The notes under the pieces were generated by a model. The model had not been told where the DNA came from and ran no database searches. It worked only from the letters and a program-made list of their open reading frames with translations. From positions 124,001-188,000 of the forward strand of contig JAACJP010000021.1 in NCBI GenBank assembly GCA_013368375.1: a stretch of DNA of 64,000 bases, read 5' to 3'. Positions 33,394 to 44,139 of the stretch are shown here, piece after piece (the first letter of the stretch is position 1; the number at the start of each line of letters is the position of its first letter). Made by a program: the position numbers and the translations under genes. This DNA comes from Tricholomella constricta (lineage: Eukaryota; Basidiomycota; Agaricomycetes; Agaricales; Lyophyllaceae).

Positions 33394-36300
33394 TTACACA
33401 ACGGGTGGAACGTACGCCCCCGTTGTCTAGTCGTAATCGGTTCGCTCCTTTATCCGTAGAATACGCCAATACACCTAATATTGCTGCTATTCCGACGAGT
33501 GAACCGACCGACAAAGACGTACAAAACCCCTCCGACCCGACGACACCAATCGCAGTCGCAAAGCCGATCGCCCCGTCGCGTCGTGGCCTACCCCGCTGGG
33601 AAAAGCGACTCCCTAGTCGCTTCATCGCCGCTGCCTCCCCCTGCCCCAGATCCCTGTGGCTCAACGTCGAACTGGAGACCACCGACACCCAGGAGTCGCA
33701 TGCCGTCACTGCCCTAGTGGACAGCGGAGCGACTGGCAGTTTTCTCAATGTTGCTTTCGTCGAGAAACACAAGCTCACAACCAAGGTGCTTAGTCGGCCA
33801 TCCCCGGTTTACAATGTGGACGGCACTCTCAACGAAGGCGGTTCGGTCTCTTGCATCGTAGAAGCTGTCTTGCGATACAACGGTCATACCGAACGAGCCG
33901 TCTTCGGGGTCACCCAGTTAGGCAAGCAAGACATGATCCTCGGGTTCAACTGGCTTAAAAACCATAACCCCGAGATCGACTGGGAGACCAAGGAGGTGAA
34001 GATGAGTCGCTGTCCGACGCAGTGCGGCACCTGCAAGGACGAGGTCAAAGCCGATCGGCGCGCACGCACCAAAGTGCGCGCAGCGATCCGCGCCTGTCGA
34101 GCCGACGGTATACCGATGACTGAGCCCGACCTGCGAGCCCCGACCAACCCGTATGTTGAGGACGACTCTGATGAGGAGGAGTTCCTCCCCTACACCCCGG
34201 TCCTGGAGGAACCTGACCCAGAGTCTGACGACTTCCTGGTGGAAACCTTCCTGAGTGGCGATCGCATCTTCGCGACCGCGATCCATCCGACTCCGACCGC
34301 CGAACATATTCGGGCCAGCCAAACGACATCGCAGCGACTTGCGGAAGCGCACGCTGCTAACTCCGTGCCCAGAACTTTCCGCGACGCAGTACCGACCCAC
34401 CTCCACGACTTTGAAGATGTCTTCTCCAAAGTCGCATTCGATGAGCTTCCAGAGCGCAAGCAATGGGACCATGCCATCGAACTGGAGCCGGGCGCGTCGC
34501 CGACGGGCACGAAGGTCTACCCGCTCTCACCGGCAGAACAGGTCGAACTCGACGCGTTCCTCAAGGAGAACCTCGAGACAGGTCGCATCCGACCGTCCAA
34601 GTCGCCCATGGCGTCGCCGGTCTTCTTCATCAAGAAGAAGGACGGGTCGCTCCGACTGGTTCAGGACTATCGGACGCTCAATGCGCTCACGGTGAAGAAC
34701 CGATACCCGCTGCCCCTCATTAGCGAACTGGTGAATAACCTTCGCGGCGCGCAGTACTTCACCAAGTTGGACGTCCGATGGGGGTACAACAACGTGCGGA
34801 TCAAGGAAGGCGACGAGTGGAAGGCAGCGTTTCGGACGAATCGCGGCCTCTTCGAGCCGCTCGTCATGTTCTTCGGCCTCACGAACAGCCCCGCCACATT
34901 TCAGACCATGATGAATGATATCTTCCGCGATCTGATCGCTGAAGGTGTTGTTTGCGTGTACCTCGATGACATCTTGATTTATACAAAGACGCTAGAGGAA
35001 CACCATCGGGTCACGCGACTGGTACTGGACCGACTCCGCGAACATCAGCTGTTCTTAAAGCCCGAGAAATGCGAATTTGAGCAGACTAAGATCGAGTATC
35101 TCGGGCTGATCATCTCGCAAGGGCAAGCGGAAATGGATCCGGTTAAAGTCGCTGGAGTGTTGGAATGGCCGGCGCCGAAGAACAAGAAGGAGGTGCAAGC
35201 GTTCCTAGGCTTCACCAATTTCTACCGACGGTTCATCCAGGACTTCTCGCACCACGCCCGACCCCTGTTCGATCTGACAGGCAAGGACGTCGCCTGGCGA
35301 TGGGGAGAGTCGGAGCAGTCGGCCTTTGCCCTTCTGAAGTCTGCGATCACATCGGGGCCAGTCCTCATGTTCCCCGACGACGATCGACCGTACCGCATCG
35401 AAGCCGACTCGTCCGACTTCGCAACGGGCGCAGTCCTGTCGCAAGAGTCGCCGTCCGATGGCAAGTGGCACCCGGTCGCGTTCTACTCGAAGAGCTTGAA
35501 CGCCGTCGAGCGGAACTACGAGATCCATGACAAAGAGATGCTGGCGATCATCCGGTCTCTGGAGGAATGGCGACACTTCGTAGAAGGCGCAAAGCACAAG
35601 GTGGAGATCTGGACCGACCACAAGAACCTCGAGTACTTCCTCACCGCGAAGAAACTCAATCGGCGTCAAGCCCGATGGTCGCTTTACCTCGCTAACTTCG
35701 ACTTCGCCCTCCACCACCGTCCTGGCCGTAGCATGGGCAAACCCGACGCGTTATCGCGTCGCCCCGACCATGGCGACGGAAGCGCCGACAACGCCAACAT
35801 CGTGCTGCTCAAACCAGAATTCTTCGCCGTTCGTGCAACTGAAGGCCTTGCACTGGTCGGAGAGGAGGATGATGTGCTGAAAGCGATCCGCAAGGGCAAT
35901 CGCGATGGGGCTCAGGAGGATGCGGTCGCGAAAGCGGCGCAACTGGTCAAAGCATCCAAGATCGCCGGCCGCTCCCTTCGCTTTGGCGAGTGGGGAGAGG
36001 AAGGCGGTCTGCTCACGTTCCGTGGACGGATCTATGTCCCGAACGTCCCAGACCTTCGCCGACGCATTGTGGAGCAGCACCACGACTCCAAGGTCGCCGG
36101 TCACCCCGGTCGCTGGAAGACGCTCGAACTGGTGTCGCGCAACTACTGGTGGCCCCAGATGTCGCGCTTCATCGGTTCGTACACCAGCACCTGTGACATG
36201 TGTCTGCGCACGAAACCTCGCCGCCAACTCCCCGTCGGACAGCTGCAGCCGCTTCCCATCCCCGAAGGCCGATGGAATGTCGTATCGGTCGACTTCATCA

Positions 36301-37424
36301 CCGAACTTCCAGAGTCCAACGGCCACGACGCGATCATGAATGTCGTGGATTCAGTTGGAAAGCGCGCGCACTTCATCGCGTCGCACACGACTTGTTCGGC
36401 CCTGGGAGCTGCGAACCTCTACCGTCGCCACGTCTGGAAGCTGCACGGTCTCCCCGACGCATTCGTCTCCGATCGAGGTCCACAGTTCGTCGCCGAGTTC
36501 ACGCGCGAACTGTACAGACTCCTGGGTATCAAGCTGTCGGCCTCGACGGCGTACCACCCACAGACCGACGGACAGACAGAGCGTGTCAACCAGGAACTGG
36601 AACAGTTCTTGCGAGTCTTCTGCAATGAGCGCCAGAACGATTGGGAGGACCTCCTGCCCGACGCCGAATTCAGTTACAACAACCATGTACATTCGGCGAC
36701 GCAGCAGACCCCCTTCCTGCTTGACACTGGTCGGCATCCGCGCATGGGCTTTGAGCCGCGTCGGGGCGCTTCCAAGAACGAGTCAGCAGACGAGTTCGTG
36801 GAGCGCATGAAGGAAGCACAGGAGGAAGCCAAGGCAGCGCTTTCAAAGGCCAAAGACGACATGGAGCGGTATTACAACCAGCGGCACGCCCCAACGCCCG
36901 ACTACCAGCCTGGCGACAAGGTATACTTGGACGCGACCGACATTTCTACGACCCGACCGTCTAAGAAGTTGTCGCATCGCTACCTTGGCCCTTTCGTCGT
37001 GCAAAGGCGAGTCGGCCCGCTGGCATACCGCCTCCTGCTGCCTCAGTCCATGAAGCGCATCCACCCAGTCTTCCACGTCGTGAAGCTCATCCCCGCCATT
37101 GCTGATCCGATCGAAGGTCGTCGATCCGATCCCCCTCCGCCCCCCGACATAATCGACGACGAACCCCATTACGAAGTTGAAAAGATCCTCGATAGCCGAA
37201 CCTTCCGCAAAAAACTACAGTACAAGGTCCTGTGGAAGGGCTATGGTTACGAAGAAGCTTCTTGGGAACCTCGCGAAAATGTCGCCGCCCCCGATCTGGT
37301 ACGCAAATTTCACCGCGACAACCCCGACGCCCCACGCCACATTCGTGGCATCTTCACTCTATCCCCCGCCATCTTCGCCACCGTCACCCCGCACCGAGTC
37401 GTTGCGATTCAAAAGGGGGGGTGA
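33385..37424 (+). CDS. pol: Pol polyprotein (PR-RT-RNase H-IN-chromodomain)
   Basis: Roughly 1,345 residues in the -1 frame relative to gag, ending at TGA 37422-37424 exactly against the 3' LTR. Domains in order: aspartic protease (ALVDSGATGSFLN), reverse transcriptase (FFIKKKDGSLRLVQDYR; catalytic VYLDDILIY), RNase H (IEADSSDFATGAVLSQ), integrase with HHCC zinc finger (HHDSKVAGHPG, CDMCLRTK) and DDE core (VVSVDFITELPE; SDRGPQF; TDGQTERVNQELE), and a C-terminal chromodomain (YEVEKILDSR, LQYKVLWKGYGYEEASWEP). The chromodomain places it in the chromovirus branch and would target integration to modified histones. The polypurine tract AAAAGGGGGGG overlaps the last codons. No internal lesion seen. 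Confidence 0.95.
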
Positions 37425-37921
37425 TGTTAGGGGAACACCTGTTTGGTGATCACGTGACCATCCGATTCCTCGGACGAGCACGTGACCGACCGCTCCCCAG
37501 ATGATCGCGATCCCGACCCCGACGCTCCGCCCCAAGCATCGGTGTACATACTTATAACTTCCTGTCGTTACTTCCCCTTCCAGCGCGCGCCCGATCCCGA
37601 TTCCCGACATCCCGACGTCGGTCATCCGACCTCGTGCGCCTGCACCCTGAGCCACGAGGATCGGACAGCGTCGGGAACGTGTACATACACGCGCCGCTGC
37701 CCATCCGTTATCATTTACGTACCATACACCCCAGAGAGCCGGCCCTCAAGTAGTTACTCGTATATAGTCATCCTCCTGACATGGGGGAATCCTTTACTCT
37801 ATTCTCATTGGATTCCCCTCTGCCAGGTAGGTCTACTTACGTTCTCTCTAATCGTACATAATATAACATTGGATTCCCCTCTGCCAGCACGACTAAGCTC
37901 TGCGCTGAGGTCGCCCTAACA
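37425..37921 (+). repeat. 3' LTR
   Basis: 497 bp, same as the 5' LTR except CCG (about 37460) where the 5' LTR has CTG, a CpG-to-TpG difference. Starts immediately after the pol stop codon. Confidence 0.95.
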
Positions 37922-37972
37922 GTGTGGATCATGAAAAATTAGCCCATATTTCTTACTGCGACCGCGACCCAT
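37922..37972 (-). pseudogene. 5' end of the KDZ transposase gene, severed by the chromovirus
   Basis: On the minus strand ATG at 37972 opens a basic start (MGRGRSKKYG) that runs in frame to the target duplication at 37926. The same frame continues on the other side of the retrotransposon at 31554. The first exon was therefore one reading frame before the insertion, and the insertion separates the start codon from the rest of the gene. Confidence 0.8.
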
Positions 37973-38168
37973 GTTCAAGAGAAGTGCTTCATAAATATAA
38001 GCAAACAGCCTGCAAGTTGCGCTTGTATTCTCCGTTGCCTCCGCACTGCAGATTGCGATCATCTTGGGCACTGTAAGTTCGTTCATTCCCTTTGATACTC
38101 ATTCAAATGTATACTTATCAGACTAGTGGTCCTTGTCGGTCGTTAGGTGCATATTTGTTGGTTTCGAT
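37973..38168. promoter_or_regulatory. Bidirectional promoter region of the KDZ element
   Basis: About 195 bp between the divergent starts of the KDZ transposase (37972, minus) and the small gene at 38169 (plus). Contains TATAAATATT-like AT-rich sequence near 37990-38000. Inferred from layout only. Confidence 0.45.
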
Positions 38169-38890
38169 ATGGGCCGACGGGCGAAGTATTTAACATACGA
38201 TGAGCGCAAAGCAGGGGCGCGAGCACGCCAGAAAGAGTATGCTGCGACTGCACGGTGAGTGTTTATGTGTAGCTGAATGTAATTGGAAAACGTACAGCTC
38301 AGGCCATGTGACATAGTTGCCAGAACTTGCGTGCGGCACAAAACCATCAAGCATACGGGGCACGCATACCATCGGCGTCTCTTACTGGCTTTCATGTCCC
38401 CACCTTCCCTGATGAACTCTTCGCTCTTGCTGATGACCCATTTCCACATTCGCGTATCTTCCAACAAGTGCTACGAAGCAGTGAAGCCCTCGAGGACACT
38501 GACTATGCAGATTCACGACTTGCCGAATGGAACGATCTCTCACGACTGGCAGCTCCCTCCCCAGAGCGTCCTGAACTACTGCTCGATGCGCTCCAAGGAT
38601 ATCGTATGCGACTCCAACGAGAGAGTGAAGATCGACGGCTGCAGCACTATCAGGCATTAGCATCGAAAGAATTTCTGGCAGAGGTTCATGGGGAAATGAT
38701 GGGTCGTTATACGCAATGGATCGAAATACGCGACATGATGGAGCTTCTACCCTTAGGGTTTGGTGCCGATATGGGTCAGGGGATGCTGCACTGGGAGGCG
38801 CGAAGGGTTCGTCACTTGAAGGATGATTTGGTAGCACTTTCTAAGGGATCGGACGCCTTTCTTGGAGTCTATGTCAATCGTTGGTCGTAG
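38169..38890 (+). CDS. Small accessory gene of the KDZ element, unknown function
   Basis: Two exons, likely 38169-38254 and 38317-38890 (donor GTGAGT, acceptor ATAG), joining in frame to 219 residues. The start MGRRAKYLTYDERKAGARAR is strongly basic and similar in style to the start of the divergent transposase. The rest is acidic and helical (TFPDELFALADDPFPHS; LLLDALQGYRMRLQRESEDR; MMGRYTQWIEIRDMMELLPL). A basic N-terminus on a helical body would suit DNA or nucleoprotein binding, but no family is recognised. Another acceptor at 38323 is possible but breaks the frame. Confidence 0.65.
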
Positions 38891-39849
38891 TCTAGTTGCT
38901 ATTTAGACTACAAGTTGTATGGTACCATTTCAGTCGTTGCGCGAACATTGAGGAAGTCACGGTACAACGTTTAAATGTTCATCCCACATGTTGTTTCTTT
39001 CTAAGATATATGTATCGACATTCACTTGCTGGGTAAGGGCAATCTGGATATTCTGTTAGTGACCTGTGTACATTGATACACCATAATTTCCAGTTTCCTG
39101 AAAGGAGGGTCGAACAACAAATTGATAGTCATTCGCAGGTCAATGGTTGGGTTGAATCTTGATTGCATACCGGTTTACGACGCAACATTTATTTCATTCA
39201 CTGACCTCATTAAACATCTTACCTACTTACTCAGAAATAGAATATTGAACTTCCTCCGTGATTTGGCGGTTTACTGGACATGATTTAACTTCTTTTTTTT
39301 TTGCTAGATGCTGAATACATGTCGAGGTCAATTTCAGTAGGGATTTATATGTCCCCTGATTGGCTGACTGAACGGCCCAATATCCATGTCCATCAACTCG
39401 ATCGACAGGATTGGCCTGATCGGGCCTGAAACAAGACCTATCGAGTTTCTGTCACCCCAGTGGAAAAAGACTCTCACTATAGCCAGCACTCACCAACATG
39501 TCTTTCACTCGTCGGTTTCTTTCTTCTTCTGCCTTATCAGTTTTTTTAAAAATATTTTTTTTTTTGGATTCAGGAAGGGGGGAAGATATCGGTAACAAGA
39601 GGGCGTAATGTGAAGGGGGATAGGTCTGCGGCGGTGTAAAGATAAAAGTCCAAAATTTATGCAAGTGACGAGAGCAGCAAGATAATACAGTAGGGGGTAT
39701 GTTCAAGATAAGATACATTAGCAGATGACAGTGGAGATATCAATGATGGCAAAAGAGCACGACAGTGAGCAAGCAACAAACAGCAGCAGAAGAAGGTGAG
39801 GATAGTGTACAAGTGGCTGCAAATAGGTCCAAAAAAACACTACCACTAA
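38891..39849. other. Non-coding part of the KDZ element
   Basis: AT-rich spacer with T-runs (39290, 39535-39565). Short open frames show no coding pattern. Nothing further recognised. Confidence 0.4.
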
Positions 39850-40884
39850 TTAGAGAATGATCGCCACGACACCAGTGCGGACAGCATCAGCAAATGCCAA
39901 TTCGGCCAAAGCCCGGCTTCAAAATCGTGCGTAGACCGCGCCCAAGACTGATACGACGTAGGGAGCCACATTTTGCCTCAATTCCAGTTAATTTTGTGCC
40001 GTAAACAGTAGTGACAAGGACTGACCAGTGAGAGAAGACGCCAACACGCTTGCCCCGCGTGATTGTGTACCAGCGGAGGGTACGCAAATTGATTAGACAA
40101 GGTACCTTCGTCACCATCGCTGACTTCGATCGGACCATACACGAGGCTCCCGCCACTAGCAGCAGAGACTGTGGCAGGCGCAGGGACCATGGCAGGAGGA
40201 GCGGCCATGGTAGGAGGAGGGACCGTGGCAGGAGGAGCGGCCGTGGCAGGAGGAGGGACCGTGGCAGGAGCAGGGCTCGTGGCAGGAGGAGCGGCCGTGG
40301 CAGGAGGAGCGACTGTGGCAGGAGCAGGGCCCGTGGCAGGAGGAGCGGCTGTGGCAGGAGGAGGGACCATGGCAGGAGCAGGGCTCGTGGCAGGAGGAGC
40401 GGCTGTGGCAGGAGGAGCGGCTGTGGCAGGAGGAGCGGCCGTGGCAGGAGGAGGGACCGTGGCAGGAGCAGGGACCCCAGCCAACACTGCCTGGCTGGGG
40501 TGGGTCACTGGGATGGGGCCAGGGGCTGCAAATCATTTAATTTTACCATATTCCACCTCACAAGGGGATACTCACCGGTAGAGGCGATGCTGCCAGAGCC
40601 ATCGGCACCAAGGGAAATGGATGAAGGGTCAGAGGGGCGAACGACTGAGTCAGGCAGTGCATTCGGTTCGAAGGAGGCCGTGAGAGTCGTGGTCGACACC
40701 GGGTCGCCCACAGTCAGGACAAGCCCTAAGCGAGTGTTTGTTATTGATGAGCATCAATGACAAAGAAAAAAAAAAAAAACTCACGGCCGCCAATGGCCAG
40801 GGCGGCCAGGAGGTCAGCGAGTGTCACAGAAGAGGGTGCTGCAGGCCCAGCTCCGTCGTCTGTCACATTTTGAATCTGAGTCAT
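39850..40884 (-). pseudogene. Pro/Ala-repeat protein with RNase H1 N-terminal (viroplasmin-like) segment, disrupted
   Basis: Starts at ATG 40884 (MTQIQNVTDDGAGPAAPSSV). Introns at about 40784-40724 and 40576-40527 lead into a minisatellite-encoded PPATAAPPAT/PAPATV domain (40170-40490). Next comes an acidic GPIEVSDGDEG and, in another frame, RWYTITRGKRVGVFSHW, a 49-nt intron, and QNVAPYVVSVLGAVYARF. The last two blocks resemble the RNase H1 N-terminal hybrid-binding fold, which contacts RNA:DNA duplexes. No intron with AG explains the frame change near 40110, so a one-base indel is likely. An in-frame TGA (39919-39921) follows ARF, with SRALAELAFADAVRTG and a stop at 39850 beyond it. Probably a decayed gene. 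Confidence 0.55.
40170..40490. repeat. GC-rich minisatellite (15-18-bp units)
   Basis: About 20 units of GTGGCAGGAGGAGCGGCC/GGGACC type. They encode the Pro/Ala repeats on the minus strand; the multiple open frames over this stretch are its by-product. Confidence 0.85.
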
Positions 40885-41121
40885 GGTAAAAAATTCGGAG
40901 ACGGGTAGAGACGGGTGGAGGTTATTATTCAGGGTCTAGTCATTTTTATTGATCGGGGTGATCAAACTGGCTAGTTCATCAATTAAGGTTTGCATCCGGT
41001 GATCCGAATGGATGTCGGCTTGTTGAGGGTCACAAAGATTTGTTCCTGGAACCTTGAAGTTAAAAAAGTGTGTCATTTCATTGTCATAACTCTGTTTGGT
41101 GTGCCTTAACTGATCATGTAG

Positions 41122-43927
41122 ATGCCGCGACCTATGTGGGCATCTGTCGCTCAACAGGACTTCCTCAAAATTCGCATCGACGAGTACATAGAAGCCCAGA
41201 AAATTGGAGACTACGGGCCTTTCTGGGAAAAGCTGTACATTGAGTGGGGGAAAGCCTTCCCCGAGGACAATGTTTCACTGTCAGATTTACCAGAACATGA
41301 GGCTGGGAAATTCAAGGCTCCTGACCTTCCCAGGCCTGCGCGTCAATCGGTTCATTTTGCCCATTTATGTCAAAGAGGCTACGCTGACACAATGATTGTA
41401 TTCAGCAGCTCCAGACTTGGTACCGGTGGCGGTGTGGGGCCAAGGGCCGTTCTACCGAAAAAATTCGCAAGGCAACCGGAGCACTATTCGAACGTTCCCG
41501 CTTGAGTACCCGCCCAGAGATTTATTCTAAGCTGTACTACGAGGATAAGATCAAGCCCTATGTGACAGCTGAAATCAGGAGGCGAGGAGCAGTCAAGCGT
41601 GGTGAAAAGCTCACGATCACGACAGAGGTGACAAGACAGCGGTGGGAGGCTGAGAAGGATGACGTGATTAGAGCTGAGGTCGAGACCGTGTTGCAAGAGT
41701 TGATTGCCAAGAAGTCAGAGCCGACACCGTCCACACCCGAACAATTTCTACAGTGAGTCTGACCCTGACAGTAATCTTCCTACCTCCTCATTCGATTTAT
41801 GTCCCCAGTGCCATCGAAGAATGCCCCAAGGTCCTCGGCCGTTTCCTCAATGCTCTAGCAGAGAAGACTGGGTGGTCATTTTCGGTGATTATGGGTGGCC
41901 CCGACCCCGCTGCAAAAGGCGAGATCAACGTTGCCAGGTGAGCAACTTATAGTCGTTATAATGGAAAATCTCACAAAATAATTTTCCATGCTAGTTTTCA
42001 TGTGGGTGAGACTCCGAACAACAAGCATTTCGGTCAGGCATACCAGTCATTCAAGAAGAGCGTCATGCAACCCTATGCAGAATTTCTCTGCCATATATAC
42101 TGTGAGTTCTTTTTCGTCGCTGAGGATAAGAGTCTTGACCTGAAATCATTCTCTGTAGCGACTGCTGTACAGCGTTCGCGGGCTCTTGGAGCATTTCCTG
42201 ATAGTAAGGAGGATGAAATGGAAATGCAGCTCATAGAGAGCGTGGACGAATTGCAGGCAGTTGGAATTAGTATGCCTCTTAATCTTTTCACTGTTTTACC
42301 ATCACGCTGATAGAAGTACATAGGTTCTGTCGTTATTGATGCATCATCCTTGACTGTGTCGGCAGATACATCGGCCTCGTCCACCGACTCTGATGCATCA
42401 TCTGCATCCTGCATGCACAACATGTCGACTGGGATGCATTCACCGTCGAGCCTGGCTTCGCCGGCCACTACACTCCCTGCACCGGATACTATGCTTCCTA
42501 CACTGGACACAACCCTCCCCACTCTGGACACTGCTTCCCCTACACCGGCTATCGCTCTCTCTACACCGGCCATTGCTCTCCCTACACCGGCTATCGCTCT
42601 CCCTACACCGGCCATCGCTCTCCCTCCACCGGCTATCACTTCCCCTCCACCGGAAATGCCGACTACCATCGCTCTCCCTCCACCGGCTATCACTTCCCCT
42701 CCACCGCAAATGCCGACTACCACCTTCGCTACACCAGCCAACACTCTCCCTATAGCGGCACCGGGGCTTCTTGCACCACCTGTAGTCCCGGCCTCAACCT
42801 CCGACATTGGCATCAAGCCCTTCGACTCACCCTTGCAGGATATCGACAGTGTGGGTATTTTAGGAGCTGCAGGCAGTCTTTCGCACCTGTTATCAGCCAT
42901 CGACAATGCTTCGGGCGGAGGTGCCATGATGGGGCCGGATAACTATGATTGGATGCAGGGCCTGTCGGACTTCGATTGGATGCATAATGATAGTCTATGT
43001 TCGTCATTAGGTGTCCCTATACCCCCTGATCCTTCGCTGTCTGCGACGTCCGACTGCCAGATGCTGTCACTTCCTGGTGCTGATGTATTATCATTCGACT
43101 TCTTCGGCCTCATGACTACGTCACAGGATGCTTGTGCTCAGCTGTCCCAGCCCACTGTAGTCCCATCTCCTCTGCTCCAGGGTTTGGCCATACCGCCAAC
43201 CCCTATCACAACAAATAGCATCACAGAAGCCGCCGCCTCTACTCCATTGGATGTGTCCGATACCAACATCACGCCCCCTCCTGGAAATCTCTTGCCAGGC
43301 GTACTCGTCACGCAGGTAGCCGTAGATTCAAACATCGAGAAACCATCATCTTCACCAACTCTCATCGACAAAGAGGTACCCGGCCAGCCAACCGCTTCAG
43401 CTCTCCAGCCGCGCTCACGATCTGGCCGGCATATCATCCCGTCCACCCGAGCCGATGTCATGAACAAGATCGGAACCACGGCCAAGGCGGCGCTCGACTC
43501 CTCTGCAGCAAACAAGGAGAACGTCCCTCCTAGTTCCCCTGTATCTCATCCAGCATGGATGACAGCTGCGCACGTTTACTTCATGAGCCACGATCTCGGT
43601 ACTGAATGGAGTCGTTGCGTCGAGACCTGGTTAAGGTTCGAAGATGCCATGAACCTCTCTTCGAAAGTCAAGGGTACCCTGCCGTCAACAAAATTGCGGC
43701 CTGAAGAATGGAGCAAGTGGGTTTCGAAAGGACGCAACGGAGTTCGCACTGGACTGCTTTCATCGATGATATGCGCCAGTGCCTTGAGGTGATGACTGTT
43801 GTCCATAAGCGAAAGCGCCCAGGCACGGAGAACGACGCCCTTGTACCAGCCAAGCGGTATGTTTTGATGCCTTTATCGCAATTATTAACGTTCACTCGTC
43901 CTTGCCTCTAGGGCTAAGCAATCTTGA
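41122..43927 (+). CDS. Large KDZ-borne TE-associated protein, unknown function
   Basis: Starts at ATG 41122 (MPRPMWASVAQQDFLKIRID). Introns near 41350-41404, 41756-41810, 41938-41995, 42109-42160 and 43858-43911 are supported by frame. Blocks typical of a protein recurrent near Agaricomycete transposons are LQTWYRWRCGAKGRSTE, EKTGWSFSVIMGGPDPAAKG, FHVGETPNNKHFGQAYQSF and PYAEFLCHIY. A Pro/Thr minisatellite domain follows (42520-42720), then a Ser/Thr/Pro-rich linker and a C-terminal block with HPAWMTAAHVYF and LRPEEWSKWVSKGR. At about 43740 the frame switches to WTAFIDDMRQCLEVMTVVHK, ending in a basic KRKRPG...AKRAKQS, a likely nuclear signal. The switch lacks a convincing intron and may be a frameshift. 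Role unknown; a DNA-binding or regulatory partner is only a guess. Confidence 0.65.
42520..42720 (+). repeat. Coding Pro/Thr minisatellite
   Basis: About 12 units of CTCCCTACACCGGCCATCG type, 18 bp each, encoding (A-L-P-T-P-A-I) repeats. Lies inside the large KDZ-borne gene. Confidence 0.8.
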
Positions 43928-44120
43928 GACTGTTATCTTATTTCTGTAGCATTGTTTTGGACGTGCATTTGTGCAGTACTGATGTGTCTATTTTGTTGTC
44001 TTGTTTTTTGCTTGTTTTCTCACTAGTTTTCGACTTTCGATACCCATATCTATTATATCTATCTTGTGTGACCTATCTTGTGTAAAAGTATTTACTTTCT
44101 TGTATGTCTAGAATAGAATC
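43928..44120. other. 3' flank of the large KDZ-borne gene
   Basis: T-rich sequence (TTTTGTTGTCTTGTTTTTTGC) typical of a 3' UTR. No gene seen. Confidence 0.35.
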
Positions 44121-44139
44121 TGTTTAATGTGTATGTAAT

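Larger units (their letters stand above)
31555..37921 (+). mobile_element. Full-length Ty3/Gypsy chromovirus (LTR retrotransposon)
   Basis: LTRs of 497 bp at 31555-32051 and 37425-37921 begin TGTTAGGG and end CCCTAACA; I saw one difference between them. The 5-bp duplication GTGTG flanks the element (31550-31554 and 37922-37926). gag and pol lie between in the order protease, RT, RNase H, integrase, chromodomain. The near identity of the LTRs and open frames indicate a very recent insertion. Confidence 0.95.

Noticed and set aside
40156..40581. Cys/Ser/His-rich and Gly/Ala-rich frames over the minisatellite
   Set aside because: By-products of the 15-18-bp repeat in the two unused frames.
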